A stretch of 64,000 nt of DNA from Variovorax sp. 54 (GCF_002754375.1 NZ_PEFF01000001.1:2418001-2482000), one strand, 5' to 3'; shown: positions 1 through 9,173, counted from the stretch's first letter. Notes: generated from the letters alone by a model not told the origin. A program made the numbers and translations.

Positions 1-1346
1 TGCGAGGGCTGGCCGTCGCGGCCATAGACCACGGTGAAGGTCTCCAGCGTGGCGGCGCCCGCGTACTGCAGCACCAGCGGCGGCACCGGCCCGCGCCGCG
101 CGTCGGCGGCGGCCTGCACGCTGTAGTCGGGCTTCGGCAGCCCCTGCGGCGGTGGGCTGGAACCGAGCACCAGCGCGTGGTGCTTGGTGACGTACTCGCC
201 CTGCCCGTAGAGCAGCGCGGCCTTGCCCTTCGGCGCCTCGCGCAGCGCGCGCACCAGGCCGGCGGCGGCATGCGTCATGTAGTCGTTGAGCGGCGCGCCG
301 AAGAAGCTCAGGCCGCCGGTGGAGGTCATGCGTGCCTCGGGTGCGAGGCCCAGCGTGCGGCGCGCCATCTTGGGCACGATGGGGAAGCAGCTGTACAGCT
401 CCAGCATCTCGAAGGCCGAAGCATCGCCGCCGACCTGCGCGAGCACGGTTTCCATCACCAGGTCCTGCGCGTGCGAGCGGTGGTACTGGTCGCGCTGCAG
501 GTAGTCGCGCGGCTCGCGCGCGGCGGCGCCGTCCCACACGTAGACCCAGCGATCTTCGGGAATGCCGAGTTCGCGCGCATGGCCCACGCTGGTGAGCAGC
601 ACGGCCGCGCCCATGTTGACCAGCGGATTGGCCACCATGTGCTTGGTGTAGGGCCAGGCGATGAGGCGGTTGGCCGCATCGATGCGCGCGATGTCTTCGG
701 GCGTGAAGGGCTTGCGCAGCCAGGCGTAGGGGTTGGCGGCGGCCACCTCGGAGTAGCGCGCCCACAGGCGCGACGACTCGTCCTGCGCCTGGCGCGGCGT
801 CTGGCCCCAGTGGGCGAGCGCGGCGTTTTCGTAGAGGGGGTAGATGGTGGTCGGCATGGCCGCGCCGAGCTTGATCGCCACGGGGTGGCAGATGTCGGTG
901 CCGCGCACCAGCTTCACGCTGTCGTCGCGCGGCGTCCAGGCCAGCGGCGTGCCGAGCTTGGCGGCGGCATCGACCGTGTAGCGCGCCTCGGCGCCGGTGA
1001 CGGCCGCCACTTTGCTCTCGCCGCGCGCGATGCGCAGCGCGGCTTCGTGGATGTAGCGCACCGGCGATTCGCCGCCGGTCTCGCCATAGACGCTGCGCGC
1101 CGGGCTGCAGCCCAGGCGCGCGTTGAGCAGCGCGGGCGCGTCGGTGTAGGGCCACGAGTACTCGCAGACGATGTCGAGCGAATCGAGGCCGGCCAGCAGC
1201 GCAGCGGCGCCGCTGTCCTGTTCGGCCGCGCGCATGGCGCGTGCCATCAGCTCGATGGGTTCGAGGCCTTCGGCGGCCTCCTTGGTGCGGTGCGTGATTT
1301 CGCCGACGCCGACGATGACCGGCGTGCGGTCGTCCAGTGCTGTCAT
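1..1346 (-). CDS. Thiolase-like acetyl-CoA acetyltransferase family protein (C-terminus beyond window)
   Basis: The frame opens at an ATG at 1346 and runs off the left edge without a stop, giving about 448 residues. It resembles SCP-x/thiolase-like (TLP1) proteins: an N-terminal VIVGVGEITHR strand, a middle part with VNMGAAVLLTS, an ELYSCFPIVP segment, and an end (TVVYGRDGQPS) typical of the extra C-terminal domain of thiolase-like type 1 proteins. The segment where a thiolase would carry its nucleophilic cysteine reads YGETGGESPV, with no cysteine, so it may not be a classical thiolase. It lies 4 bases from the acyl-CoA dehydrogenase gene upstream of it, implying a shared transcript and a role in acyl-CoA breakdown. 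The exact substrate is unknown. Confidence 0.8.
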   Translation of the reverse strand, partial: MTALDDRTPVIVGVGEITHRTKEAAEGLEPIELMARAMRAAEQDSGAAALLAGLDSLDIVCEYSWPYTDAPALLNARLGCSPARSVYGETGGESPVRYIHEAALRIARGESKVAAVTGAEARYTVDAAAKLGTPLAWTPRDDSVKLVRGTDICHPVAIKLGAAMPTTIYPLYENAALAHWGQTPRQAQDESSRLWARYSEVAAANPYAWLRKPFTPEDIARIDAANRLIAWPYTKHMVANPLVNMGAAVLLTSVGHARELGIPEDRWVYVWDGAAAREPRDYLQRDQYHRSHAQDLVMETVLAQVGGDASAFEMLELYSCFPIVPKMARRTLGLAPEARMTSTGGLSFFGAPLNDYMTHAAAGLVRALREAPKGKAALLYGQGEYVTKHHALVLGSSPPPQGLPKPDYSVQAAADARRGPVPPLVLQYAGAATLETFTVVYGRDGQPS

Positions 1347-1350
1347 GGGT

Positions 1351-2505
1351 TTACTGCTGCTCTGAGAGTGGTTGCTGTTGCTGAAGCTGCGCCACGCGGC
1401 GCAGGTGCCATGCGGGCGGGCCGAACTGGCCTTCGATGAGGGTGGCGCGGCGCACGTAATGGCCGACGGCGAGTTCTTCCGTCATGCCCATGCCGCCGTG
1501 CAGCTGCACCGCGCCCTGCCCCACGGCGCGGCAGGCCTTGGCGACCGCGACCTTGGCGGACGACACGGCACGTGCGCGCGACGCCGCATCGGCGCCGGCG
1601 GCCAGTGCCTCGCCCACGCTGGCGGTGAGTGCGTCGGCCTGTTCGAGCGCCATGTGCATGTCGGCCAGCCGGTGCTGCAGCACCTGGAAGCTGGAGATCG
1701 GCACGCCGAACTGCTTGCGCTGGCGCACGTAGTCGAGCGTGTCGCGCATCAGCCGGCGCAGGATGCCGATGGACTCAGCGCAGACCGCGAGCGTAGCCTC
1801 GTCGAGTGCCTGCTCGATCTGCGGCAGCGCGCTGCCTTCGGTGCCGAGCAGCGCGTCGGCATTCAGGTGCACCGCGTCGAAGGCGATGTCGGCGGCGCGG
1901 CCGCCGTCGCGCGTGCGGTAGGCGCGCAACTGCACGCCGGGTGCGTCCTTGGGCACGACCAGCAATGACAAGCCCTTGTCGCTGCGCGCTGTGACGATGA
2001 CGTAGCTGGCCCACGGCGCGACCTGCACCACGGCCTTGCGGCCATCGAGCTTCAACCGGCCGTCGGGCTCGCGCACGAGCTTCGTGCGCACGTCGTCACG
2101 GGCGTGACGGCTGTGCGGTTCGTCGTGCGCGAAGGCCAGCACGGCCTGCCCCGCGACGACGCGCGCGAGCAACGCATCGGCCATCGCGCCCGGGTGACGC
2201 TGCAGCAGGCCGGCGCCGATCACCAGCGTCGAAAGATACGGCTCGGCCGCGAGTGCGCCGCCCAGTGTGGGCAGCAGCGCGAGGTGCGCGGCCAGGCCGA
2301 GGCCCAGTCCGCCCTGCGCCTCGGGCAGGGCTGCGCCCAACAGGCCGAGATCGCGTGCCAGGCCTTGCCAGAACGGCGGCGGTGCGTCGTCGGCGGTGGC
2401 CAGCGCATGCAGCCGTTGCTCGAAGCCGTGCTGGTCATCGAGGTAGCGCGCGAGGCTGTCGCGCAGCATCGCGAGGGTGTCGTCTTGTTCGGTGAGGGTG
2501 GTCAT
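1351..2505 (-). CDS. Acyl-CoA dehydrogenase family protein (384 aa)
   Basis: FAD-dependent alpha,beta-dehydrogenation of an acyl-CoA is the family role. The C-terminal half has the usual helical bundle signatures (RKQFGVPISSFQVLQHRLAD and QLHGGMGMTEE). The usual YEGTxE-type motif near the end is replaced by LIEGQFGPP, and the protein ends in a glutamine-rich tail. It follows another acyl-CoA dehydrogenase gene 12 bases upstream; such pairs often form mixed-subunit enzymes in steroid or branched acyl-CoA breakdown. That pairing is inferred from context. The start ATG at 2505 is the first in frame. Confidence 0.88.
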   Translation of the reverse strand: MTTLTEQDDTLAMLRDSLARYLDDQHGFEQRLHALATADDAPPPFWQGLARDLGLLGAALPEAQGGLGLGLAAHLALLPTLGGALAAEPYLSTLVIGAGLLQRHPGAMADALLARVVAGQAVLAFAHDEPHSRHARDDVRTKLVREPDGRLKLDGRKAVVQVAPWASYVIVTARSDKGLSLLVVPKDAPGVQLRAYRTRDGGRAADIAFDAVHLNADALLGTEGSALPQIEQALDEATLAVCAESIGILRRLMRDTLDYVRQRKQFGVPISSFQVLQHRLADMHMALEQADALTASVGEALAAGADAASRARAVSSAKVAVAKACRAVGQGAVQLHGGMGMTEELAVGHYVRRATLIEGQFGPPAWHLRRVAQLQQQQPLSEQQ

Positions 2506-2517
2506 GGGAAACGGGCC

Positions 2518-3720
2518 TCAGCGGGATTGCAGGAGCTGCGCCGCGATGATGTTGCGCTGCACTTCGTTGGAGCCGGCGTAGATCGACGCGGCGCGGTCGT
2601 TCAGGTAGGCGGACATCGAGAACACCGCCTCCTCGGGCACGGCGAGCGCGCCCTGCAGGCTGTCGTCCAGCGGCAGGTCGGCCGCCGCGTAATGGGCCGC
2701 GATTTCCACGCCGAGTTCGGTCAGGCGCTGGCGCAGCTCGGAGCCCATCACCTTGCCCATCGAGGGCCGGATGCCGTGCGGCTCGCCACGCGCCTGGGCG
2801 CGCAGCGACTGCAGCTCGGTGGCTTCGACCGCATCGATGGCGCAGTCCATCTCGGCCAGGCGCAGCGCCATCTCGCGCGCCTCGTCGGCGGCGGTGTCGC
2901 CCGCAGCGGCAAAGGCGCTGTCGGCCGCGGTGCGCAGCCGGCGCAGGCGCGCACGCAGCATCGGCGCCCAGGCCCCGCCGCGCTCGTGCTGCAGCAGGTA
3001 CTTGGCCACCGTCCAGCCCTGGTTCTCCTCGCCGATGAGGCCGCTGGCGGGCACGCGCACGTCGTCGAAGAACACCTGGTTGAGCTCGTGGTCGCCCGAG
3101 ATGCTGATGATCGGGCGGATCGTCAGGCCGGCCTGGGGAATGTCGAAGCACAGGAAGCTGATGCCCTGCTGCGCCTTGCCGCCCGAGGCGGTGCGCACGA
3201 GGCAGAACATGCGGTTGGCGTACTGCGCGTGGGTGGTCCAGATCTTGGTGCCGTTGATGACGTAGTCGTCGCCGTCACGCACGGCCTTGCACTGCAGCGA
3301 GGCCAGGTCGGAGCCCGACTGCGGCTCGGAGTAGCCCTGGCACCAGTAGTCCTCGCCCGAGCGGATGCCGGGCAGCCAGGCCTGCTTCTGTGCCTCGGTG
3401 CCGAAGGCGATGATCACCGGCGCGACCATGCCGGGGCCCATGGGCGCGCGCGGCGGCGCGTCGGCTGCGGCCAGCTCGCTCGCGAAGAGGTAGTGCTGCA
3501 TCGGCGTCCAGCCGGTGCCGCCGTGCTCCACCGGCCAGTGCGGCACGCTCCAGCCGCGCTGGGCCAGCACGCGGTGCCAGCGGTTGCCGTCGGCGTAGTC
3601 GGTGAAGATGCCGGAGCAGCGACGCCCCGCGGCGCGCAGCTCAGGCGTCAGCTCGCGCGCAAGAAAGTCGCGAACCTCGTCGCGAAACGCGGTCTCTGCC
3701 GCGCTGAGTGTCCAGGCCAT
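2518..3720 (-). CDS. Acyl-CoA dehydrogenase family protein (400 aa)
   Basis: A full-length acyl-CoA dehydrogenase with the N-terminal helical domain, the central QGYSEPQSGSDLASL segment of the FAD/substrate site, and the C-terminal SIYAGSNEVQRNIIA motif. Alanine stands where many family members carry the catalytic glutamate (YEGT), as I recall for the FadE-type subunits that place the base on another helix. It is the first gene of a minus-strand run with the second dehydrogenase and the thiolase-like protein, so the three probably act on one acyl-CoA pathway. The 141 bases upstream (3721-3861) hold no gene and no promoter I can call. Confidence 0.9.
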   Translation of the reverse strand: MAWTLSAAETAFRDEVRDFLARELTPELRAAGRRCSGIFTDYADGNRWHRVLAQRGWSVPHWPVEHGGTGWTPMQHYLFASELAAADAPPRAPMGPGMVAPVIIAFGTEAQKQAWLPGIRSGEDYWCQGYSEPQSGSDLASLQCKAVRDGDDYVINGTKIWTTHAQYANRMFCLVRTASGGKAQQGISFLCFDIPQAGLTIRPIISISGDHELNQVFFDDVRVPASGLIGEENQGWTVAKYLLQHERGGAWAPMLRARLRRLRTAADSAFAAAGDTAADEAREMALRLAEMDCAIDAVEATELQSLRAQARGEPHGIRPSMGKVMGSELRQRLTELGVEIAAHYAAADLPLDDSLQGALAVPEEAVFSMSAYLNDRAASIYAGSNEVQRNIIAAQLLQSR

Positions 3721-3861
3721 GGTGTTGTCTCACAGGGTTCACACCCGGCAAGTGTGCGGCGCGCGCGGCTGCGCGGCATCGTCGGATCGGACGAACGTGC
3801 GCGCCCCACGGCGGCGGTGAGCGCTTTTTTCTTCAGTCGAGGCCCGTGCAGGGCCGAACGT

Positions 3862-4731
3862 TCAGGCCGCGACCGTTTCGCGCGCCGGCACCGCTTGCGT
3901 TCCGACGGGCATGTGCTGCGCCCAGTCGATGATCTCGAGCGTGCCGTCGGCGTGCTCGGCCAGCGCCGTGAGGCTTTCCACCCAGTCGCCGTCGTTGCAG
4001 TACAGGATGCCGTCGATGTCGCGCATCTCGGCGTGGTGGATGTGGCCGCAGACCACGCCCTGCGCGCCGCGGTTGCGGGCCTCGCGGGCGACGGCGTTCT
4101 CGAAGTCGCCCACGTAGCTCACGGCGCGCTTGACCTTGCCCTTGAGGTACTTCGAGAGCGACCAGTACGGCAGCCCCATGCGCGCACGCAGCGAATTGAG
4201 GTGGCGGTTGAGCTTGAGCGTGAACTCATAAAGCGAGTCGCCCACGTAGGCCAGCCACTTGGCGCACTGGATCACGCCGTCAAACAAATCGCCGTGAATG
4301 ATCCACAGCTTGCGACCGTCGGCGGTTTCGTGGATCCATTCGTCGGCCACGTCGATGCCGCCGAAGTTGTGGTTGAGGTACTTGCGGGCGAACTCGTCGT
4401 GATTGCCTGGAATGAAGATCACGCGCGTGCCCTTGCGCGCCTTGCGCAACAGCTTCTGGATCACGTCGTTGTGCGCCTGCGGCCAGTACCAGTGGCGCTT
4501 GAGCTGCCAGCCGTCGATGATGTCGCCGACCAGGAACAGGGTCTCGCACTCGGTGTACTTCAGGAAGTCGAGCAGTGCCCGCGCCTGGCAACCGGGCGTG
4601 CCCAGGTGCAGGTCGGAGATCCAGAGGGTGCGATAGCGCAGCGCCGGACGCGCCGAATCGTCGTCCTCCGGCTCGGGAGGCTGGATCGCGGTGTCGCGCC
4701 AGGCGCGAAGGAAAGCGTCGTCGCGTTGCAT
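3862..4731 (-). CDS. UDP-2,3-diacylglucosamine diphosphatase-like metallophosphoesterase (LpxH-like)
   Basis: A 289-residue calcineurin-like phosphoesterase with every metal-binding block in order: WISDLHLGT, VGDIIDGW, PGNHDE, HGDLFDG and CGHIHHAE. The family removes UMP from UDP-2,3-diacylglucosamine in lipid A synthesis, or acts on similar phosphate esters. The ATG at 4731 is chosen over upstream in-frame starts because homology begins soon after it; the frame upstream to 4935 looks like non-coding read-through into the divergent gene. No signal peptide is visible, so it should be cytoplasmic. The exact substrate is not provable from sequence. Confidence 0.85.
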   Translation of the reverse strand: MQRDDAFLRAWRDTAIQPPEPEDDDSARPALRYRTLWISDLHLGTPGCQARALLDFLKYTECETLFLVGDIIDGWQLKRHWYWPQAHNDVIQKLLRKARKGTRVIFIPGNHDEFARKYLNHNFGGIDVADEWIHETADGRKLWIIHGDLFDGVIQCAKWLAYVGDSLYEFTLKLNRHLNSLRARMGLPYWSLSKYLKGKVKRAVSYVGDFENAVAREARNRGAQGVVCGHIHHAEMRDIDGILYCNDGDWVESLTALAEHADGTLEIIDWAQHMPVGTQAVPARETVAA

Positions 4732-4825
4732 GGTCCGGCAGGTTCGCAGCCGCGCGTGACCGCATGATGGCGACTCCGTGACTTCCCCGTGACGCATGAC
4801 CACGAGGCAACGCCACAATCGGGCG

Positions 4826-6574
4826 ATGCGCTCTGGCCAGATCATCGTTCTCGTCTCCCCCGTGTTCTTTCTGCTGATCGCGATCGAGTTCGCGGTCGGT
4901 CGCGCGCGCGCCCGCCGCGGCACCGGCCAGGACACCTACCGCCTGGCCGACGCCGTGAACAGCATCGGGCTGGGCATGCTGAGCCAGATCAGCGCGGTGC
5001 TCACGGGGCTGCTGCGCATCGGCATCTACACGGCCGTGTACGCGGCAGTGGCGCTCTTTCCGCAAGACGCGGCGCGCGAGTTCTGGACCACCTGGTACGG
5101 CTGGCTGCTGGCGCTGGTGTTCTACGACTTCTGCTACTACTGGCTGCACCGCATGGGCCACGAATCGGCCGTGCTGTGGGCCGCGCACGTGGTGCACCAC
5201 CAGAGCCAGCACTACAACCTGTCGACCGCGCTGCGCCAGACCTCGAGCGGCGCGCTGCTGGGCTGGGTCTTCTATCTGCCGATGGCCGTGGCGGGCGTGC
5301 CGCCGCTGGTGTTCGTCGTGGTGTCGCTCATCGACCTGCTTTACCAGTTCTGGGTGCACACCGAGCAGGTCGGCAAGCTCGGCTGGTTCGACCGCTGGTT
5401 CTGCTCGCCCTCGAACCACCGCGTGCACCACGCGGTGAACGACACCTACCTCGACCGTAACTACGGCGGCGTGCTGATCGTGTGGGACCGCCTCTTCGGC
5501 ACCTTCCGCGAGGAGGACGAGCGCTGCGTGTACGGCACGCGCGGCGAGCTGAAAAGCTGGGACCCGCTGTGGGCCAACGCCGAGGTCTACTGGGCGCTCG
5601 CCAGGGATTCATGGCATGCGCGCCGCTGGTCCGACAAGCTGCGCGTGTGGTTCAAGCCGCCCGGCTGGCGCCCGGCCGACGTGGCGGCGCGCTACCCGAA
5701 GCCCGCTTTCGACATCGCGAAGGTCACGCGCTACGAGCCCGTGGTGAGCCGCGGCGTGCAGTGGTTCGCGGGCCTGCAGTTTCTCGGGCTGCTGGTCGCG
5801 GTGACGGTGTTCCTCTGGTTTTCCGACGCCCTGCCGTTGCCGCAGGCCGCCGTCTGGCTGGCCGCGCTGACGGCCGGGCTGTGGGCGGTCGGCGCGGTGC
5901 TGCAGGGTCGGCTCTCGGTCACCGAAGTGCTGCTGGTCGAGGCGGCTGCACTGGCCACGGCGAGCGCGGCGCTGGGCATCGGCTGGCTGCACCTCGTCTG
6001 CAAGCCGCTGGCCTTGGTGATCGCCATCGTCTTCGCGGCCCGGCGCGCGCAACAGCAGGCCGGCGGCGTGACGCGCTTCGATGCATTGCTGCTCACCGGC
6101 CTGGTCGCCTCGCTCGTGGGTGACGTGCTGCTGATGGGGCCGGCGAACCTGTTCGTGCCCGGGCTCGTGTGCTTCCTGCTCGCGCACCTGGCGTACATCG
6201 CGCTGTTCCGCATCGGCGTCGGCCTCTTCCCGCGACCCCGCGCACTGGCGGCCACGCTGCTGATCGGCGCGGGCATGTACGCCTTCCTGTGGCAGGGCGG
6301 CCTGCCGGTGGCGCTGCGCATCCCGGTCGGGTTCTACGTGGTGGTGATCGCCTGCATGGCGGCACAGGCGATCGGACGTGCGGCGGTGCTGCGTTCAAGC
6401 GACCCGGCCGCGCTGTGGGTGGCGGTGGGCGCCTGCTTCTTCATGCTGAGCGACGCGCTGCTGGCGATCAACCGGTTTGTGTCGCCGCTGCCGCTGGCGT
6501 CGCTGTGGGTGCTGTCTACCTATTACGTGGCGCAGATGTTGATCGTGCGGCACGTCCGTCGGCCGGGGGCCTGA
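4826..6574 (+). CDS. Fusion of fatty acid hydroxylase/sterol desaturase with a YhhN lysoplasmalogenase-like domain
   Basis: An integral membrane protein of about 582 residues with two domains. Residues 1 to about 290 are a fatty acid hydroxylase-superfamily di-iron domain with its three histidine motifs: HRMGH (108-112), HVVHH (121-125) and NHRVHH (H198, H211-equivalent pair close by in the same motif). Residues from about 385 to the end are a multi-pass YhhN/TMEM86 domain, recognised by GDVLLM, FFMLSDALLA and TYYVAQ. The first family includes alkylglycerol monooxygenase; the second contains lysoplasmalogenase. Both act on ether lipids, so the fusion suggests two steps of ether- or vinyl-ether-lipid turnover; that is inference. 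An in-frame ATG at 4796 is an alternative start. Confidence 0.85.
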   Translation: MRSGQIIVLVSPVFFLLIAIEFAVGRARARRGTGQDTYRLADAVNSIGLGMLSQISAVLTGLLRIGIYTAVYAAVALFPQDAAREFWTTWYGWLLALVFYDFCYYWLHRMGHESAVLWAAHVVHHQSQHYNLSTALRQTSSGALLGWVFYLPMAVAGVPPLVFVVVSLIDLLYQFWVHTEQVGKLGWFDRWFCSPSNHRVHHAVNDTYLDRNYGGVLIVWDRLFGTFREEDERCVYGTRGELKSWDPLWANAEVYWALARDSWHARRWSDKLRVWFKPPGWRPADVAARYPKPAFDIAKVTRYEPVVSRGVQWFAGLQFLGLLVAVTVFLWFSDALPLPQAAVWLAALTAGLWAVGAVLQGRLSVTEVLLVEAAALATASAALGIGWLHLVCKPLALVIAIVFAARRAQQQAGGVTRFDALLLTGLVASLVGDVLLMGPANLFVPGLVCFLLAHLAYIALFRIGVGLFPRPRALAATLLIGAGMYAFLWQGGLPVALRIPVGFYVVVIACMAAQAIGRAAVLRSSDPAALWVAVGACFFMLSDALLAINRFVSPLPLASLWVLSTYYVAQMLIVRHVRRPGA

Positions 6575-6584
6575 CTTTCTGTCT

Positions 6585-6696
6585 TTCTCCCTCCCCTTCC
6601 GGGGGAGGGGCGGGGTGGGGGCACGCAGCGCATCCATCGGGCGCTCTGCCCGCCCCCCTCCCAACCTTCCCCCAGAGGAGGAAGGAGCAAGAAAGC
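6585..6696. repeat. Long imperfect GC-rich intergenic palindrome
   Basis: Between the convergent genes ending at 6574 and 6706 lies a strongly strand-asymmetric stretch. The left part (CTTTCTCCCTCCCC, then GGGGGAGGGGCGGGG) is roughly complementary to the right part (GCCCGCCCCCCTCCC, then GGAAGGAGCAAGAAAG), so the transcript could fold into a long hairpin. Similar palindromes are, from memory, dispersed between genes in Comamonadaceae. It may end transcription from both sides. Confidence 0.6.
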
Positions 6697-6705
6697 GACG
6701 CGCTT

Positions 6706-7071
6706 CTATGCCACCGTCGGCGAGCCAATCTCGAACGATGCCGTCTGGATGAGGCCCTGGCGGACCACGTAGACGCACACCATCTCCACGGTGCCGATCC
6801 CCTCCGGGAAGTTGCGTGTCACCACTTCATGGTCGATCACGACGTTCCCCATGACCGAGCGCTGCAGCAGGCGTGCATGCAGGTCAGGCTCGGCAAAGCG
6901 AATCGCGGTTCGGGCGCGCAACTCGGCATGACCGGCCGCCAGCAGCTTGCCTGCCAGTTCGAATTGCCTGGCGTCCTCGGCATAGGTAGCCAACCACGCG
7001 TCGAGGTCCTTGGCGTTGTAGGCGGCCAGTTGGCGCTGCACCACGGCTTCGGGGGGCGGATCGAGGGCCAT
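6706..7071 (-). CDS. NTF2-like/SnoaL-type small protein (nuclear transport factor 2 family)
   Basis: A 121-residue protein with the cone-shaped NTF2-like pattern: an N-terminal helix (VVQRQLAAYNAKDLDAWLATYAEDA) followed by strands such as VVIDHEVVTRNFPEG and MVCVYVVRQGLIQTASF. The family holds small isomerases, hydrolases and uncharacterised ligand-binding proteins. No catalytic residues can be assigned. It lies 37 bases downstream of the DmeF-type transporter on the same strand and may be cotranscribed with it, but nothing ties it to metal export. Confidence 0.8.
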   Translation of the reverse strand: MALDPPPEAVVQRQLAAYNAKDLDAWLATYAEDARQFELAGKLLAAGHAELRARTAIRFAEPDLHARLLQRSVMGNVVIDHEVVTRNFPEGIGTVEMVCVYVVRQGLIQTASFEIGSPTVA

Positions 7072-7108
7072 GGACTCCAGTCTTCGTTCGACAGCGCAGC
7101 CCGGCGTC

Positions 7109-8068
7109 TTATTCCGCGCAGCGCTGAATCTCCACCGTCGAATGCCGAATCTCCTCGTGCATCGAGAAGCACGCCCGCACCTGGTCGGCGGTGAGCGTGG
7201 CCGAATGCGTCACCACCGTGAGCGCGCAGGCGTACGCATCGCGGCCGACGCGCCAGACGTGCAGGTCGGCCACGCGGGTTTCGGAGTCGGCCAGCATCGT
7301 CTCGACGCCTTCGCGAATTTCGGCGGTGACGGGGTGGTCCATCTCGCGGTCGAGCAGGACCTTGCCGGTTTCCTTCAGCAGGCCCTTGGCCCAGACGGCG
7401 ACGAGCACGGCGCCGACGATGCCCATGGCCGGGTCGAGCCAGGACCAGCCGTAGAACCAGCCGCCCAGCAGCGCCGCGATGGCAAGCACCGAGGTGGCGG
7501 CGTCGGCCACCACGTGCAGGTAGGCGGAGCGCAGGTTGAGGTCGTGGCCGTGCGAGTGATCGTGGTCATGGTGATCATGGCCGTGGTGGTCGTGCCCATG
7601 GCCGTGGTGATCATGCGAATGCCCCAGCAGCCGCGCGCAGACCAGGTTCACCACCAGGCCCAGCACCGCGATCGAGATCGCTTCGGGGTAGTGGATGGCC
7701 ACGGGCGACCACAGCCGCTCCAGCGAGCCGACCACCATGAGCGCGGCGACGCCGAGCAGCAGCAGCGCGCTCGCGAAGCCGCCGAGCACTTCGATCTTCC
7801 AGGTGCCGAAGGCAAAGCGCGGGTCGCGGGCGTAGCGCCGTGCGGCCGCGTAGGCAAAGGCGCTCAGGCCGATGGCCAGCGCGTGCGAGCTCATGTGCCA
7901 GCCGTCGGCCAGGAGCGCCATGGAGTTGAACCACCAGCCGGCGCCGATTTCGACCACCATCATCGCGGCGGTGATCCACATCACGAGGCGGGTGCTGCGT
8001 TCGGCGGCGGCATTGCCCGCGCCGAAATGGTGGTCGTGCTGCCAGGCGCTCAGGTCGTGGGTGTGCAT
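7109..8068 (-). CDS. dmeF: Cation diffusion facilitator, DmeF-type Co/Ni efflux transporter
   Basis: A 319-residue inner-membrane proton/metal antiporter of the CDF family. It has the paired acidic/histidine metal sites in membrane helices (LLADGWHMSSH and HVVADAATS), a cytoplasmic loop at about 150-176 made almost entirely of His, Asp and Gly, and a C-terminal cytoplasmic metal-binding fold. The short His-rich N-terminus (MHTHDLSAWQHDHHF) and the His loop are characteristic of DmeF, which exports cobalt and nickel in other proteobacteria. A DmeR-type regulator is not present next to it. Metal specificity is inferred from the family. Confidence 0.88.
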   Translation of the reverse strand: MHTHDLSAWQHDHHFGAGNAAAERSTRLVMWITAAMMVVEIGAGWWFNSMALLADGWHMSSHALAIGLSAFAYAAARRYARDPRFAFGTWKIEVLGGFASALLLLGVAALMVVGSLERLWSPVAIHYPEAISIAVLGLVVNLVCARLLGHSHDHHGHGHDHHGHDHHDHDHSHGHDLNLRSAYLHVVADAATSVLAIAALLGGWFYGWSWLDPAMGIVGAVLVAVWAKGLLKETGKVLLDREMDHPVTAEIREGVETMLADSETRVADLHVWRVGRDAYACALTVVTHSATLTADQVRACFSMHEEIRHSTVEIQRCAE

Positions 8069-8078
8069 GGAATCTCCG

Positions 8079-9143
8079 TCAGGCGCCGAAAAGGTCTTGT
8101 CCGTCCGAGCGGCTCGAGGGCGGCGTCACGCCCAGGTGGCGGTAGGCCGCGAGCGTGGCGATGCGCCCGCGCGGCGTGCGTTGCAGATAACCCTGCTGGA
8201 TGAGGTAGGGCTCGATCACGTCTTCGATGGTGTCGCGCTCTTCGCCGATGCTGGCGGCCACGTTGTCCAGGCCGACCGGGCCACCGTCGAAGCGGTGGAT
8301 CACGGCCTCGAGCAGCTTCCTGTCCATGAGATCGAAGCCTTGCGGATCGACGTCGAGCATGGCCAGCGCCTTGTGGGCGATGTCTTCGGTGATGCGGCCA
8401 TCGCCCTTCACCTCGGCGTAGTCGCGCACGCGGCGCAGCAGGCGATTGGCGATGCGGGGCGTGCCGCGCGAACGGCGCGCGATCTCGAAGCCGCCGGCCG
8501 CGTCGGTCTCGACCTTGAGCAGGCGGGCGCTGCGGGTCACGATGAGCGCGAGTTCTTCGGGCGTATAGAACTCCAGCCGCGCGACGATGCCGAAGCGGTC
8601 GCGCAGCGGGTTGGTCAGCATGCCGGCGCGGGTGGTGGCCCCCACCAGCGTGAAGGGCTGCAGGTCGAGCTTGATGCTGCGCGCCGCGGGGCCCTCGCCG
8701 ATCATGATGTCGATCTGGTAGTCCTCCAGCGCGGGGTACAAAATTTCTTCGACGACCGGGCTCAGGCGGTGAATTTCGTCGATGAAGAGCACGTCGTTGG
8801 GCTCGAGGTTGGTCAGCAATGCCGCCAGGTCCTTGGGCTTCTCGAGCACCGGGCCCGAGGTCTGGCGCAGGTTGACGCCCAGTTCGGCCGCAATGATGTG
8901 CGACAGCGTGGTCTTGCCCAGGCCCGGCGGGCCGAACAGCAGCACGTGGTCGAGCGCCTCTTTGCGCTTGCGCGCCGCACCGATGAAGATCTCGAGCTGC
9001 TCGCGCACCTTGGCCTGGCCGACGTACTCGTCGAGCAGCTTGGGCCGCAGGGCCCGCTCGATCGCCTCCTCGTTGGGCGAGGCCGGGGCGGCGGACACCA
9101 CGCGTTGCGGGGCGGGGGCGAAATCGTCGGTCTGGATGGTCAT
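8079..9143 (-). CDS. ruvB: Holliday junction branch migration ATPase RuvB
   Basis: The 354-residue RuvB motor drives branch migration with RuvA. It shows Walker A (GPPGLGKTT), Walker B (LFIDEIHRL), the sensor motif GATTRAG, the arginine-rich [13 protein letters not shown] segment and the C-terminal winged helix ending in [14 protein letters not shown]. The ATG at 9143 gives the normal family length; the frame stays open far upstream but without homology. ruvA lies 25 kb away in this window rather than adjacent, and ruvC is not in the window. Confidence 0.97.
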   Translation of the reverse strand: MTIQTDDFAPAPQRVVSAAPASPNEEAIERALRPKLLDEYVGQAKVREQLEIFIGAARKRKEALDHVLLFGPPGLGKTTLSHIIAAELGVNLRQTSGPVLEKPKDLAALLTNLEPNDVLFIDEIHRLSPVVEEILYPALEDYQIDIMIGEGPAARSIKLDLQPFTLVGATTRAGMLTNPLRDRFGIVARLEFYTPEELALIVTRSARLLKVETDAAGGFEIARRSRGTPRIANRLLRRVRDYAEVKGDGRITEDIAHKALAMLDVDPQGFDLMDRKLLEAVIHRFDGGPVGLDNVAASIGEERDTIEDVIEPYLIQQGYLQRTPRGRIATLAAYRHLGVTPPSSRSDGQDLFGA

Positions 9144-9173
9144 TGGGGGTGGGTGTTCACAGACGAGTTTAGT

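Noticed and set aside
177..1439. A 420-codon plus-strand frame at the left edge
   Set aside because: It lies opposite the thiolase-like gene and has no recognisable domain; the minus strand gives a coherent protein that runs off the window.
2104..4767. An 887-codon plus-strand frame opposite the acyl-CoA dehydrogenases and phosphoesterase
   Set aside because: The composition is typical of a shadow frame, and three minus-strand genes with full family motifs occupy the same DNA.
7109..8068. Possible low-complexity repeat or sequencing artefact in the His-rich loop at about 7550-7620
   Set aside because: The frame continues cleanly and His/Asp-rich loops are normal in DmeF-type exporters.
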